Counted from the first letter of the stretch, positions 48,347-57,604 are shown. The stretch: 64,000 nucleotides of DNA from Luteimonas_C sp035250245 (GCA_035250245.1 DATFFH010000049.1:93206-157205), one strand, 5' to 3'. Notes: generated by a model from the letters alone, not told the origin. Numbers and translations: made by a program.

Positions 48347-49306
48347 ATGTCCACGCTTCCGATCGGAACGAGCCATCCCAGCGCCGTGCACTCGCTTTAC
48401 GACACTGCGCCCGTCGCGGAAGCCACGACGGCGTCCACCGCTGTTTCCAACGATTCCTGGCTCACCCGCAGCTACGGCAGCACCGGCTTGGGGCCGGCGA
48501 TCGTCGGACACCGCGGCGTCACCGGCAACGACGACGTGCCGGAGAACTCGATCGAAGCGCTGCAGTACGCTGCGGACCATAACGCCGACGGCATCGAGCT
48601 GGACATCCAGTTCCTCGGCGACGGCACGCCGGTGGTGATGCACGACGAAAAGATCGAGGACGGCGGACTGCTCTGGTTCGACAAGAGCCTGTCCGACCTG
48701 AACGCCTCCGACGTGGACGATTACGGCCTGCTGACGCTGGAAGATTGGGCGCAGGCTTATTCTTCTCTGCCCGAGCCGCGGCCCAGCGTGTTCGCCGAGT
48801 TCAAATCCGAGACGCCGGCCGAAATAGACGACCCGCAGGCCGCAATCGACGGCGCCGTCGACATCCTCAACACCCATGTGAGTTCCGATCAGCTCGTGGC
48901 GGCGAGTTTCGGCGCCGACGTGCTCGGCTACCTACATCAGGCGGACCCGACTTTAAGCCTGGGCCTGTTCGCCAGCCGCGACGGCGACACTTCTGTTTTC
49001 GAGCAGCTCGACGCTTTGGCCGAGGACGGCGTGCCGATCGGATTCGTCGAAATGAACGAAGACAACCTGCCGGTGGAAGACGCCGCGCACGGCATCACCG
49101 GCGACACCGAAGCCGAACGCGAGGAGCAAACCATCGCCCGATTGCATGCGGAGGGCTATGCCATCGTCATCGGGCATACGCGCGAGGAATACCTCGCCGA
49201 CCCGCGGGTGGCCGCGATCATTTCCAACGACCCGGCCAGCGCGACCGGTTTGCGCGACGAACACGCGCTCGACGGCTTGCGCAGCCCCTGGATACCGAGG
49301 TTCTGA
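48347..49306 (+). CDS. Glycerophosphodiester phosphodiesterase family protein
   Basis: A 319-residue TIM-barrel phosphodiesterase. The GDPD motifs are clear: VGHRGVTGNDDVPENSIEAL, DGIELDIQFLGDGTPVVMHDE, and FAEFKSE later. They give the catalytic histidines and the Glu/Asp metal ligands. The substrate would be a glycerophosphodiester released from phospholipids, or a related lipid. Before the barrel lie about 45 residues of Ser/Thr/Ala-rich sequence with no classical signal peptide. An upstream in-frame GTG (48287) would add 20 residues without a better ribosome site. No glp genes are adjacent. Confidence 0.85.
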   Translation: MSTLPIGTSHPSAVHSLYDTAPVAEATTASTAVSNDSWLTRSYGSTGLGPAIVGHRGVTGNDDVPENSIEALQYAADHNADGIELDIQFLGDGTPVVMHDEKIEDGGLLWFDKSLSDLNASDVDDYGLLTLEDWAQAYSSLPEPRPSVFAEFKSETPAEIDDPQAAIDGAVDILNTHVSSDQLVAASFGADVLGYLHQADPTLSLGLFASRDGDTSVFEQLDALAEDGVPIGFVEMNEDNLPVEDAAHGITGDTEAEREEQTIARLHAEGYAIVIGHTREEYLADPRVAAIISNDPASATGLRDEHALDGLRSPWIPRF

Positions 49307-49360
49307 GGTCGCCGCTACGGATCGGGCCCATCCGCCGACGCGATCGGGTAGGCTTTCGCC

Positions 49361-50560
49361 ATGCCGGATCGCAAACCGCCCATCGAAGTCCTAGCCGACG
49401 GAACATCACCGCTCGGCATGCCGCCCGCGCAATTCCTGCGCGACTACTGGCAGAAAAAACCGCTGCTGATCCGCAACGCCTTCCCCGGCTTCGTCTCGCC
49501 GATTTCTCCCGAAGATCTGGCCGGTCTGGCCTGCGAAGACGGCGTGCTGGCCCGGATCGTCGCGCACGAACGCGAGCACGACCGCTGGTTGCTGCGGCAC
49601 GGCCCTTTTCCGGAAGAAATGTTTCCCACCCTGCCGCAGCATGACTGGACGCTGCTGGTGCAGGACGTAGACAAATGGGACGCGGACATCGCCGCACTGC
49701 TGCCCGCGTTTTCGTTCCTGCCGCGCTGGCGCATCGACGACATCATGGTGTCCTTCGCCGCGCCCGGCGGCTCGGTCGGCGCGCACGTGGACCAGTACGA
49801 CGTGTTCCTGCTGCAAGCGCAGGGCCGCCGCCGCTGGCAGATCGACGATCGGCCGAATCCGCCGGTGCATTTCCGCAAGGACGCCGAGCTGAAGCTGTTG
49901 CAGCGCTTCACGCCCAACCACGACTGGGTACTTGAACCCGGCGACATGCTCTATCTGCCGCCGGGCGTGCCGCATCACGGCGTGGCCGAGGACGCCTGCC
50001 TCACGTTTTCGGTCGGCATGCGCGCGCCTTCCGCGGCGGACCTGCTCGGCGATTTCGTCGACACGCTGGCCGCGGACGCGGACGAAGCCTTGCGCTATCG
50101 CGATCCGGATCTGGCGCCGGCCAAGGATCCGAACGAGATCGACGCCGAGGCGATGCGCCGCGCGATCGAGGCGCTGAACGCGCTGCGCATGAACGACACC
50201 GAACGTCTGGGCGACTGGTTCGGACGCTTCATCACCCTCTATCGCAGCGCGAATCTCGCCGCGCCCAGTGGCGAAACCCGCTCGCGGATCGAAATCGAAT
50301 GGGACCTGCAACAGGGCGCGACCCTGCTGCGCCATCCCTGGACGCGTATGGCCTGGCGCCAGGCCGCGCGGGGCGCGACCCTGTTCGCTTCCGGGCAGAG
50401 CTACGCCCTGCCAGCACGCGACGCGCAGCGCATCGCCGCCGCGGACGGTTTCGACGGGCGCAGCTACGCGTCCTTGTCCGAACGCGGACGCGACACTGTG
50501 TACGATTTGCTGCAAGGCGGCCATTACCAACTCGCGCTGCCCGACGAGGATCCGGCATGA
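49361..50560 (+). CDS. Cupin-domain ribosomal protein oxygenase (RoxA/YcfD-like)
   Basis: A 2-oxoglutarate and Fe(II) dioxygenase related to E. coli YcfD (RoxA), which hydroxylates an arginine of ribosomal protein L16. The 399 residues show FLRDYWQKKPLLIRNAFPG at the start. The JmjC-type iron site is His142 and Asp144 (GAHVDQYDVFLLQ) plus a late histidine (205 or 206, PPGVPHHGVAED). The C-terminal winged-helix-like part (GRSYASLSERGRDTVYDLLQ) matches the family. It translationally overlaps the GNAT gene (ATGA). Confidence 0.93.
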   Translation: MPDRKPPIEVLADGTSPLGMPPAQFLRDYWQKKPLLIRNAFPGFVSPISPEDLAGLACEDGVLARIVAHEREHDRWLLRHGPFPEEMFPTLPQHDWTLLVQDVDKWDADIAALLPAFSFLPRWRIDDIMVSFAAPGGSVGAHVDQYDVFLLQAQGRRRWQIDDRPNPPVHFRKDAELKLLQRFTPNHDWVLEPGDMLYLPPGVPHHGVAEDACLTFSVGMRAPSAADLLGDFVDTLAADADEALRYRDPDLAPAKDPNEIDAEAMRRAIEALNALRMNDTERLGDWFGRFITLYRSANLAAPSGETRSRIEIEWDLQQGATLLRHPWTRMAWRQAARGATLFASGQSYALPARDAQRIAAADGFDGRSYASLSERGRDTVYDLLQGGHYQLALPDEDPA

Positions 50561-51471
50561 GCGCGCCTCCTTCCGGCTTCAGCGTCGAACCGATCGATTA
50601 CGAGACCGGCCTGCCCGAACTGCGCAGCGTGCGCGAGACCGTCTTCGTCGAAGAACAAAACGTGCCGCTGGCCGAGGAGTGGGACGAGCTGGATCCGCAA
50701 TGCCTGCACGTGATCGCGCGCGACGCCGGCGGGCGCCCGATCGGTACCGGCCGATTGACCCCGGAGCGCAAGGTCGGCCGCATGGCGGTGCTGCGCGAAT
50801 GGCGCGGCAAGGGCGTGGGCGATGCGATGCTGGCCGCCTTGATCGAAGCGGCGCGCGAACGCGGCTGGCGCGAGCTGTCGCTCAATGCGCAGGTCTCCGC
50901 GTCGGCGTTCTACATCCGCCACGGTTTCGTGCCCTACGGCGCGCGCTTCATGGAAGCCGGCATCGAACACCAAGCGATGCGCCGCGTGCTGGGCGGCGCG
51001 ACCGCCATCGAAAACCGCGACGCGGCCATCGCCGCGACCACGGCGGTGATCCTCGGCGCGCGGCGCTATGTCTGGGTCTACAGCCGCGAATTGGATCCCG
51101 GCCTGTTCGATGCGCCGGCCGTGATCGAAGCCTGGCGCCGCTACGGCACCGCCGGCCACGGCGGCGAAGCGCGGTTCCTGCTGCAGGACGCCGAAGCCGT
51201 GCAGCGCGCGCACGCACCGCTGTTGACGCTGGCCCAGCGCCTGCCCAGCCTGTTCCAGTTCCGCGAAGTGGACGACCCGGCCGATCGCGCCTATCCCTCG
51301 GCTTTCATCGCCAACGACACCGGCGGTTACTACTTCCGCACGCTCGGCCATCGCTTCGACGGCGAAACCGACCTGGATGGCGCCGGCCGCGCCCGGCAGC
51401 TGGCGGAAAGTTTCAAGCCGATCTGGGAGCGCTCGCGCCCCTGCACCGAGTTCCGCGCACTGGGCATCTGA
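50557..51471 (+). CDS. GNAT acetyltransferase fused to a C-terminal domain of unknown function
   Basis: A 304-residue fusion. The first ~145 residues form an ElaA-like GNAT domain: LRSVRETVFVEEQNVPLAEE, GRLTPERKVGRMAVLREWRG, and GKGVGDAMLAALIEAA, the acetyl-CoA-binding R/QxxGxG loop. The remaining part (about 155-304; AAIAATTAVILGARRYVWVY, SFKPIWERSRPCTEFRAL) is a conserved extension in xanthomonads, probably the PLD-like domain DUF7931. The acceptor is unknown. Coupling to the RoxA-like gene suggests joint expression. Confidence 0.87.
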   Translation: MSAPPSGFSVEPIDYETGLPELRSVRETVFVEEQNVPLAEEWDELDPQCLHVIARDAGGRPIGTGRLTPERKVGRMAVLREWRGKGVGDAMLAALIEAARERGWRELSLNAQVSASAFYIRHGFVPYGARFMEAGIEHQAMRRVLGGATAIENRDAAIAATTAVILGARRYVWVYSRELDPGLFDAPAVIEAWRRYGTAGHGGEARFLLQDAEAVQRAHAPLLTLAQRLPSLFQFREVDDPADRAYPSAFIANDTGGYYFRTLGHRFDGETDLDGAGRARQLAESFKPIWERSRPCTEFRALGI

Positions 51472-51479
51472 TGACGCCT

Positions 51480-51561
51480 GTAGCCCGGGTGGAGCGAAGC
51501 GATACCCGGGACCGAGTCGCGACATGTTTTCCCGGGTATCGCTTCGCTCCACCCGGGCTAC
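51480..51561. repeat. GTAG-type REP pair, CCCGGGTGGAGCGAAGC arms
   Basis: Inverted units GTAGCCCGGGTGGAGCGAAG-CGATACCCGGG and its complement flank 20 bases (51511-51530). It is a third arm type within the GTAG REP family and the only example here. It occupies the 51472-51792 gap together with the next hairpin and the sucA promoter. Confidence 0.9.
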
Positions 51562-51578
51562 GTTTTTGACGGCGCTCT

Positions 51579-51636
51579 TGTGGGAGGGGCTTTAGCCCCG
51601 ACATTAGAGCTTGTCGGGGCTAAAGCCCCTCCCACA
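51579..51636. repeat. Perfect 25-bp inverted repeat (GGGGCTTTAGCCCC arms)
   Basis: Arms beginning TGTGGGAGGGGCTTTAGCCC (51579-51603) and ending with its complement (51612-51636) are perfectly complementary, with an 8-base loop. It resembles the GTAG REP arms but has TGTGGGAGG instead of GTAGGAGC. Confidence 0.92.
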
Positions 51637-51697
51637 AAAACATGCAGCTTCGCGCGCCTACGACCATCTAATGATGCGCTGCGGCAATACAAGCGGC

Positions 51698-51703
51698 TAT
51701 AAT
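51698..51703 (+). promoter_or_regulatory. Candidate sucA promoter -10
   Basis: A consensus TATAAT lies 90 bases before the sucA GTG. No good -35 is seen at 16-18 bases (TGCGCT region), so an activator may be needed. Confidence 0.5.
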
Positions 51704-51792
51704 TTCGGTTCTTGCGCGTCCGGCTCCACGGGTTGCGAAAAATCCCGTCGAATCAAGCGCTTGCCCCCATCACGAGCCTAATCAAGCCAGAC

Positions 51793-54624
51793 GTGGACAG
51801 TCTTCTCAAGCAGTTTGCGCAGTCCTCCCAACTCGGCGCCAATGCCGCCTTCATCGAGGACCTGTACGAACAGTACCTGGTCGATCCCGACAGCGTCGGG
51901 CCCAAATGGAAGGCTTATTTCGATGGATTCAAAGGCCGCGAAGCGGGCGATGTGCCGCATTCGGCCGTCATCGATGCGGTGGCCGAAGCCGGCAAGCTAG
52001 CCGCGCGCGGCGTCGCCGTGCTGGGTGCCGGCAGCGGCGACGAACGCGAGCGCCACGTCGGCCGCCTGATCACCGCCTACCGTTCGCGCGGCCACTTGGC
52101 CGCCAACCTCGATCCGCTCGGAATGCTCGACAAGCCCGACGCACCCGACCTGGGCCTGGGCTTCCATCGCCTGTCCGAAAGCGACCTGGGCGGCGAGTTC
52201 AGCACCGGTGGCGTCGCCGGCCGCGAGCGGATGAAGCTCGGCGACCTGCTCGCTCTGCTCAAGGCCACCTACACCGGCCCGATCGGCGCCGAGTTCATGC
52301 ACATCGCCGACGCCGAACAGCGCCGTTGGCTGTACGAGCGTTTGGAAAACGCCGGCGGCGATTACAAGCGCACCGAAGACGACAAGCGCCGGATCCTGGA
52401 GCGCCTGACCGCCGCCGAAGGCCTGGAACGCTATCTGCACACCAAGTACGTGGGCCAGAAGCGTTTCTCGCTGGAAGGCGGCGATGCGCTGGTGCCGCTG
52501 CTGGACAATATGATCCGCCGCGCCGGCGCCGACGGCGTCAAGGACGTGGTGCTGGGCATGGCCCACCGCGGCCGCCTCAACGTATTGGTCAACACGCTCG
52601 GCAAATCGCCGCGCAAGCTGTTCGACGAGTTCGAAGGCAAGTTCGAGCACAGCCGCGACGACCGCGCCCACACCGGCGACGTGAAATACCACATGGGTTT
52701 CAGCGCCGACGTGCAGACGCCGGGCGGCCCGGTCCATATCGCATTGGCGTTCAATCCCTCGCACCTGGAAATCGTCGATCCGGTGGTAGTCGGCAGCGTG
52801 CGTTCGCGCCAGCAGCGCCGCGGCGACACCGAACGCAAGAAGGTGCTGCCGGTGCTGCTCCACGGCGACGCCGCGTTCGCCGGCCAGGGCGTGGTGATGG
52901 AGCTGTTCCAGATGTCGCAGGCGCGCGGTTTCCGCGTCGGCGGCACCGTCCACATCGTCATCAACAACCAGGTCGGCTTCACCACCAGCGACCGCCAGGA
53001 CGCGCGCAGCACGCTGTACTGCACGGATGTGGCCAAGATGGTCGGCGCGCCGGTGCTGCACGTGAACGGCGACGATCCGGAAGCGGTGGTGTTCTGCGCC
53101 GAGCTGGCCTTCGACTTCCGCCAGCGCTTCGGCAAGGACGTGGTCATCGATCTGGTCTGCTACCGCCGCCACGGCCATAACGAAGCCGACGAGCCGGCCG
53201 CCACGCAGCCGCTGATGTACCAGAACATCCGCGCCCACAAGACCCCGCGCGAGTTGTACGCCGATCGCCTGCTGGCGACCAATGTGCTGAAGGAAGGCGA
53301 AGCGCAAACCGTCGTCGACAAGTACCGCGACAAGCTGGACGCCGGCGAAGTCACCACCGAACTGGCGACGGTCAAGCCCGACGAATTCACCATCGACTGG
53401 TCGAAATATTTGTCCGGCAAGCTCAGCGACAAGGTCGACACGACCTTCCCGCGCAAGAAGCTCGACGAATTGGCGACCGCGATCAATACCGTGCCGACCG
53501 AGATCGTCCTGCACCCACGCGTCGCCAAGATCTACGAAGACCGCCGCAAAATGACGGCAGGCGAACTGCCCGCGGACTGGGGCTTCGCCGAAAACCTGGC
53601 CTACGCGACCATCCTCACCGAAGGCAGCCGTTTGCGCCTGGTCGGCCAGGACAGCGGCCGCGGCACCTTCTTCCATCGCCACGCGGTGCTGCACGACCAG
53701 AAGACCGACAAGGACTATCTGCCGCTACAGCAACTGGTGAAGAATCCGGAAGACGCGACCATCATCGACTCGCTGCTCAGCGAAGAAGCCGTGATGGCGT
53801 TCGAGTACGGCTACTCCACCGCCGATCCCGCCACGCTCGACATCTGGGAAGCGCAATTCGGCGACTTCGCCAACGGCGCGCAGGTGGTCATCGACCAGTT
53901 CCTGTCCTCGGGCGAGGCCAAGTGGGATCGCTTGTGCGGCCTGGCCCTGTTCCTGCCGCACGGCTACGAAGGCCAGGGCCCCGAGCACAGTTCGGCACGA
54001 CTGGAACGCTTCCTGCAGCTGTGCGCGCTGGAGAACATGCTGGTTTGCGTGCCCACTACGCCGGCGCAGGCCTTCCACATGATCCGCCGGCAGATGCGCA
54101 TGGACACGCGCAAGCCGCTGGTGGTGATGACGCCGAAATCGCTGCTGCGCCACAAGTTGGCCGTGTCGACGCTGGACGAGCTGGCCGGCGGCGAGTTCCA
54201 GCATCTGATTCCGGATGCGAAGGCCGATCCGAAGAAAGTCACCCGCGTCGTGCTGTGCTCGGGCCGCGTCTACTTCGACCTGTTCGAGGAAGCGCAGAAG
54301 CAGAAGCTGGACAACGTCGCGATCCTGCGCGTCGAACAGCTCTACCCGTTCCCGCGTGCGCAGCTGAGCGCCGAACTGAAACGCTATGCGAAGGCCGGCG
54401 AAGTCGTCTGGTGCCAGGAAGAGCCGCAGAACCAGGGCGCCTGGTACCAGATCAAGCACCACCTCGACGCGTGCGTCCAGCCGAAGCAGGCGATTCACTA
54501 TGCCGGCCGGGCGCGCTCGCCCTCGCCCGCCGTCGGTCATTTCAACGATCACGTCGCCGAGCAGCAGCAGTTGGTCGCCGATGCGCTCACCAATCCGCTC
54601 AACGGCAAGCACGCCGCTGAATAA
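51793..54624 (+). CDS. sucA: 2-oxoglutarate dehydrogenase E1 component
   Basis: Thiamine-diphosphate decarboxylase of the 2-oxoglutarate dehydrogenase complex. From the GTG at 51793 the product is 943 residues, matching the family, and begins (M)DSLLKQFAQSSQLGANAAFI, as in xanthomonads. The frame is open 27 codons further upstream, but that region does not resemble the family. Motifs: GMAHRGRLNVLVN (ThDP-binding His region), FNPSHLEIVDPVV, the ThDP motif GDAAFAGQGVV with later NNQVGFTTS, and HGHNEADEPA. It opens the sucA-sucB-lpd group, 35 bases before sucB. Confidence 0.96.
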   Translation: MDSLLKQFAQSSQLGANAAFIEDLYEQYLVDPDSVGPKWKAYFDGFKGREAGDVPHSAVIDAVAEAGKLAARGVAVLGAGSGDERERHVGRLITAYRSRGHLAANLDPLGMLDKPDAPDLGLGFHRLSESDLGGEFSTGGVAGRERMKLGDLLALLKATYTGPIGAEFMHIADAEQRRWLYERLENAGGDYKRTEDDKRRILERLTAAEGLERYLHTKYVGQKRFSLEGGDALVPLLDNMIRRAGADGVKDVVLGMAHRGRLNVLVNTLGKSPRKLFDEFEGKFEHSRDDRAHTGDVKYHMGFSADVQTPGGPVHIALAFNPSHLEIVDPVVVGSVRSRQQRRGDTERKKVLPVLLHGDAAFAGQGVVMELFQMSQARGFRVGGTVHIVINNQVGFTTSDRQDARSTLYCTDVAKMVGAPVLHVNGDDPEAVVFCAELAFDFRQRFGKDVVIDLVCYRRHGHNEADEPAATQPLMYQNIRAHKTPRELYADRLLATNVLKEGEAQTVVDKYRDKLDAGEVTTELATVKPDEFTIDWSKYLSGKLSDKVDTTFPRKKLDELATAINTVPTEIVLHPRVAKIYEDRRKMTAGELPADWGFAENLAYATILTEGSRLRLVGQDSGRGTFFHRHAVLHDQKTDKDYLPLQQLVKNPEDATIIDSLLSEEAVMAFEYGYSTADPATLDIWEAQFGDFANGAQVVIDQFLSSGEAKWDRLCGLALFLPHGYEGQGPEHSSARLERFLQLCALENMLVCVPTTPAQAFHMIRRQMRMDTRKPLVVMTPKSLLRHKLAVSTLDELAGGEFQHLIPDAKADPKKVTRVVLCSGRVYFDLFEEAQKQKLDNVAILRVEQLYPFPRAQLSAELKRYAKAGEVVWCQEEPQNQGAWYQIKHHLDACVQPKQAIHYAGRARSPSPAVGHFNDHVAEQQQLVADALTNPLNGKHAAE

Positions 54625-54659
54625 CTCTTTCAACTGCGCCGAAAACTAGGACGCCTCCG

Positions 54660-55889
54660 ATGGCCACCGAAATCAAAGTTCCCGTTCTGCCCGAATCCGT
54701 CTCCGACGCGACCATCGCGTCCTGGCACAAGAAGCCGGGCGACGCGGTCAAGCGCGACGAGAACCTGGTCGATCTGGAAACCGACAAAGTGGTGCTGGAA
54801 GTGCCCTCCACCGTCGACGGCGTGCTGAAGGAAATCAAGTTCAAGGAAGGCGACACCGTCACCAGCCAGCAGGTGATCGCCGTGATCGAGGAAGGCGCCG
54901 CCGCGGCGGCTTCTCCCGAAGCGCCGAAAGCCGAGAAAGCCCCCGCCGCCGGTGCGCAGGAAGTGCAGCCGAAAGCCGAGGCCGCGAAGGCCGAAGCCGC
55001 CGCGCCTTCGAGCACCAAGCCGGCGCCCGTCGCCAGCGCCAACGAATTGCCGCCCGGCGCGAAATTCACCGCCGCGAAGGAAGGCATCGATCCGTCGCAA
55101 GTCGAAGGCACCGGCCGCCGCGGCGCGGTGACCAAGGAAGACCTGGTCAACTACGCCAGCGGCAAGACCGCCGGCGTCGGCGGCGGCGCGCGTCCGGAAG
55201 AGCGCGTGGCCATGACCCGCATCCGCGCCCGCATCGCCGAACGCCTGATGCAGTCCAAGAATTCGATCGCCATGCTCACCTCGTTCAACGAGGTCAACCT
55301 GGGCAAAGTGATGGCGATGCGCAAGGAGCTGGGCGAATCGTTCGAGAAGGCCAACGGCATCAAGCTCGGCTTCATGAGCTTCTTCGCCAAGGCCGCGGCG
55401 AACGCGCTGCAGCGCCATCCGGTGGTCAACGCCTCGGTCGACGGCAACGACATCATCTATCACGGCTACGCGGACATCTCGATCGCCGTTTCCACCGACA
55501 AGGGTCTGGTGACGCCGGTCGTGCGCAACGTCGAGCGCCTGTCCTTCGCCGAAATCGAACAGCAGATCGGCGAATACGCCAAGAAAGCCCGTGACGGCAA
55601 GCTGGCCCTGGAAGACCTGCAGGGCGGCACCTTCACCATCACCAACGGCGGCACCTTCGGTTCGCTGATGTCTACGCCCATCGTCAACCCGCCGCAGTCC
55701 GCGATCCTGGGCATGCACGCCATAAAAGAGCGCGCCATCGTCGAGAACGGCGCCGTGGTCGCCGCGCCGATGATGTACATCGCGCTGTCCTACGACCATC
55801 GCATCATCGACGGCAAGGACGCGGTACTGTTCCTGGTCGACATCAAGAACCAGTTGGAGAATCCGAGCCGGATGCTGCTCGGGATGTGA
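54660..55889 (+). CDS. sucB: 2-oxoglutarate dehydrogenase E2, dihydrolipoyl succinyltransferase
   Basis: Core acyltransferase of the complex. The 409-residue protein has one lipoyl domain (1-75; lipoyl lysine in DLETDKVVLEVPS, about 43), an Ala/Pro/Glu-rich linker (about 80-115), and a peripheral subunit-binding domain (about 125-160; EGTGRRGAVTKEDLV). The catalytic domain ends with the active-site block ALSYDHRIIDGKDAVLFL carrying the catalytic His and Asp. It follows sucA by 35 bases. A 139-base repeat pair separates it from lpd. Confidence 0.97.
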   Translation: MATEIKVPVLPESVSDATIASWHKKPGDAVKRDENLVDLETDKVVLEVPSTVDGVLKEIKFKEGDTVTSQQVIAVIEEGAAAAASPEAPKAEKAPAAGAQEVQPKAEAAKAEAAAPSSTKPAPVASANELPPGAKFTAAKEGIDPSQVEGTGRRGAVTKEDLVNYASGKTAGVGGGARPEERVAMTRIRARIAERLMQSKNSIAMLTSFNEVNLGKVMAMRKELGESFEKANGIKLGFMSFFAKAAANALQRHPVVNASVDGNDIIYHGYADISIAVSTDKGLVTPVVRNVERLSFAEIEQQIGEYAKKARDGKLALEDLQGGTFTITNGGTFGSLMSTPIVNPPQSAILGMHAIKERAIVENGAVVAAPMMYIALSYDHRIIDGKDAVLFLVDIKNQLENPSRMLLGM

Positions 55890-55900
55890 TCGCTCTGAAG

Positions 55901-56039
55901 CCCCTCCCCCACTGGGAGAGGGGTTGGGGTGAGGGTTCGGCGAAGCGACGAGCGTCCGAATAACGTCGTTAATACTGAAATCCGCTACTCCGCCGAACCC
56001 TCATCCGCCCTTCGGGCACCTTCTCCCGACGGGAGAAGG
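55901..56039. repeat. Inverted repeat pair (CCCTCCC..GGGAGAGGG family) between sucB and lpd
   Basis: Left unit CCCCTCCCCCACTGGGAGAG with GGGTTGGGGTGAGGGTTCGGCG; right unit CGCCGAACCCTCATCCGCCC with TTCTCCC-GAC-GGGAGAA. The 12-bp inner arms (55931-55942 / 55991-56002) are perfectly complementary. Same family as the insert in metH. It may affect the stoichiometry of E2 and E3 mRNA. Confidence 0.88.
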
Positions 56040-56061
56040 AAAAAGCTAGAGGAAGCAAGAC

Positions 56062-57486
56062 ATGGCAGAACAATTCGACGTCATCGTCATCGGCGCCGGC
56101 CCGGCCGGTTACCACGCCGCGATCCGCGCCGCGCAGCTCGGCATGAAGACCGCTTGTATAGACGCGGCGCTCGGCAAGGACGGCAAGCCCGCCCTCGGCG
56201 GCACCTGCCTGCGCGTGGGCTGCATCCCGTCCAAGGCGTTGCTCGACAGCTCGCGCCAGTACTGGAACATGGGCCACCTGTTCGGCGAACACGGCATCAC
56301 GTTCAAAGACGCCAAGGTCGACATCGGCACCATGATCGGCCGCAAGGACAAGATCGTGAAGCAGTTCACCGGCGGCATCGCGATGCTGTTCAAGGCGAAC
56401 AAGGTGACGCCTTACTACGGCTTCGGCACGCTGTTCCCGGGCAACATCGTCAAGGTGAAGCAGCATGACGGTTCCGAAGTCGAGCTGAAAGGCACCAACG
56501 TGATCCTGGCCGCCGGTTCGGATTCGATCGAGCTGCCGTTCGCCAAGTTCGACAACGAATACATCGTCGACAACGTCGGCGCGCTCGATTTCACCGCGGT
56601 TCCCAAGCGTCTGGGCGTGATCGGCGCCGGCGTGATCGGCCTGGAGTTGGGCAGCGTGTGGAAGCGCCTGGGCAGCGAAGTGACCGTACTCGAAGCCCTG
56701 CCCGACTTCCTGGCCGCCGCCGATGCCGAAGTCGCCAAGACGGCCGCGAAGGAATTCAAGAAGCAAGGCCTGGACATCCGCCTCGGCGCGAAAGTGTCCA
56801 AATGCGAAGTGAAGAAGAAGGAAGTTCACGTCACTTATACGGACGGCGAAGGCGAGAAGACCATCGTCGTCGACAAGCTACTGGTCTCGGTAGGTCGCCG
56901 CGCCGCGAGCAAGGGCCTGCTCGCCGATGGCACCGGCGTGAAGCTGGACCAGCGCGGCGTGATCGAAGTGGACGAGCATTGCCACACCGGCGCCGACGGC
57001 GTCTGGGCCGTGGGCGACTGCGTGCGCGGCCCGATGCTGGCGCATAAGGGTTTCGAGGAAGGCATCATGGTCGCCGAGCTGATCGCCGGCCTGCCCGGCC
57101 ACGTCAACTACGACACCATTCCGTGGGTGATCTACACCGAGCCGGAAATCGCCTGGGTCGGCAAGACCGAGCAGCAGTTGAAGGCCGACGGCGTGCCGTA
57201 CAAGACCGGCAGCTTCCCGTTCGCCGCGCTCGGCCGCGCCGTGGCGATGGCCGAACCGGCCGGCTTCGTGAAGGTGATCGCGCACGCGGAAACCGATCGC
57301 GTGCTGGGCCTGCATCTGGTCGGCGTCGGCGTGTCGGAACTCGTGCACGAAGGCGTGCTGACCATGGAATTCAGCGGCTCGGCCGACGATTTGGCGCGGA
57401 TCTGCCATGCGCATCCCACACTGTCCGAGTCGATCCACGACGCGGCGATGGCGGTGGACAAGCGCGCCATCCACAAGGCGAATTGA
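56062..57486 (+). CDS. lpdA: Dihydrolipoyl dehydrogenase (E3)
   Basis: FAD disulfide reductase re-oxidising the lipoyl groups of 2-oxo acid dehydrogenases. The 474-residue protein has the FAD motif VIVIGAGPAGYHAAIRAAQL (8-27), the redox-active pair in GGTCLRVGCIPSKALL (Cys about 49 and 54), the NAD-binding GVIGAGVIGLELGSVW (about 186-201) and the catalytic His-Glu pair in CHAHPTLSESIHDA near the C terminus. It is adjacent to sucA-sucB, so it probably serves 2-oxoglutarate dehydrogenase, though it may also be shared. Confidence 0.97.
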   Translation: MAEQFDVIVIGAGPAGYHAAIRAAQLGMKTACIDAALGKDGKPALGGTCLRVGCIPSKALLDSSRQYWNMGHLFGEHGITFKDAKVDIGTMIGRKDKIVKQFTGGIAMLFKANKVTPYYGFGTLFPGNIVKVKQHDGSEVELKGTNVILAAGSDSIELPFAKFDNEYIVDNVGALDFTAVPKRLGVIGAGVIGLELGSVWKRLGSEVTVLEALPDFLAAADAEVAKTAAKEFKKQGLDIRLGAKVSKCEVKKKEVHVTYTDGEGEKTIVVDKLLVSVGRRAASKGLLADGTGVKLDQRGVIEVDEHCHTGADGVWAVGDCVRGPMLAHKGFEEGIMVAELIAGLPGHVNYDTIPWVIYTEPEIAWVGKTEQQLKADGVPYKTGSFPFAALGRAVAMAEPAGFVKVIAHAETDRVLGLHLVGVGVSELVHEGVLTMEFSGSADDLARICHAHPTLSESIHDAAMAVDKRAIHKAN

Positions 57487-57496
57487 TTTCGCTTTA

Positions 57497-57532
57497 GCCC
57501 TCTCCCGCTCGCGGGAGAGGGTTGGGTGAGGG
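57497..57532. repeat. CCCTCTCCC..GGGAGAGGG repeat, single unit
   Basis: GCCCTCTCCCGCTCGCGGGA then GAGGGTTGGGTGAGGG, just downstream of lpd. The stem can double as a transcript-end hairpin. Confidence 0.85.
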
Positions 57533-57584
57533 CGCGCGCAAACTGCTTAGCTTCGAAATTCGCTGGAGAAGCGAAAGTCACTGG

Positions 57585-57604
57585 ATTCCCGCCTTCGCGG
57601 GAAT
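57585..57604. repeat. dRS3-like repeat ATTCCC-N8-GGGAAT
   Basis: ATTCCCGCCTTCGCGGGAAT, preceded by AAGTCACTGG and followed by GACAGC. Same unit and orientation as at 14437. It ends 28 bases before the LOG gene, with no GIY-YIG gene beside it. Confidence 0.85.
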
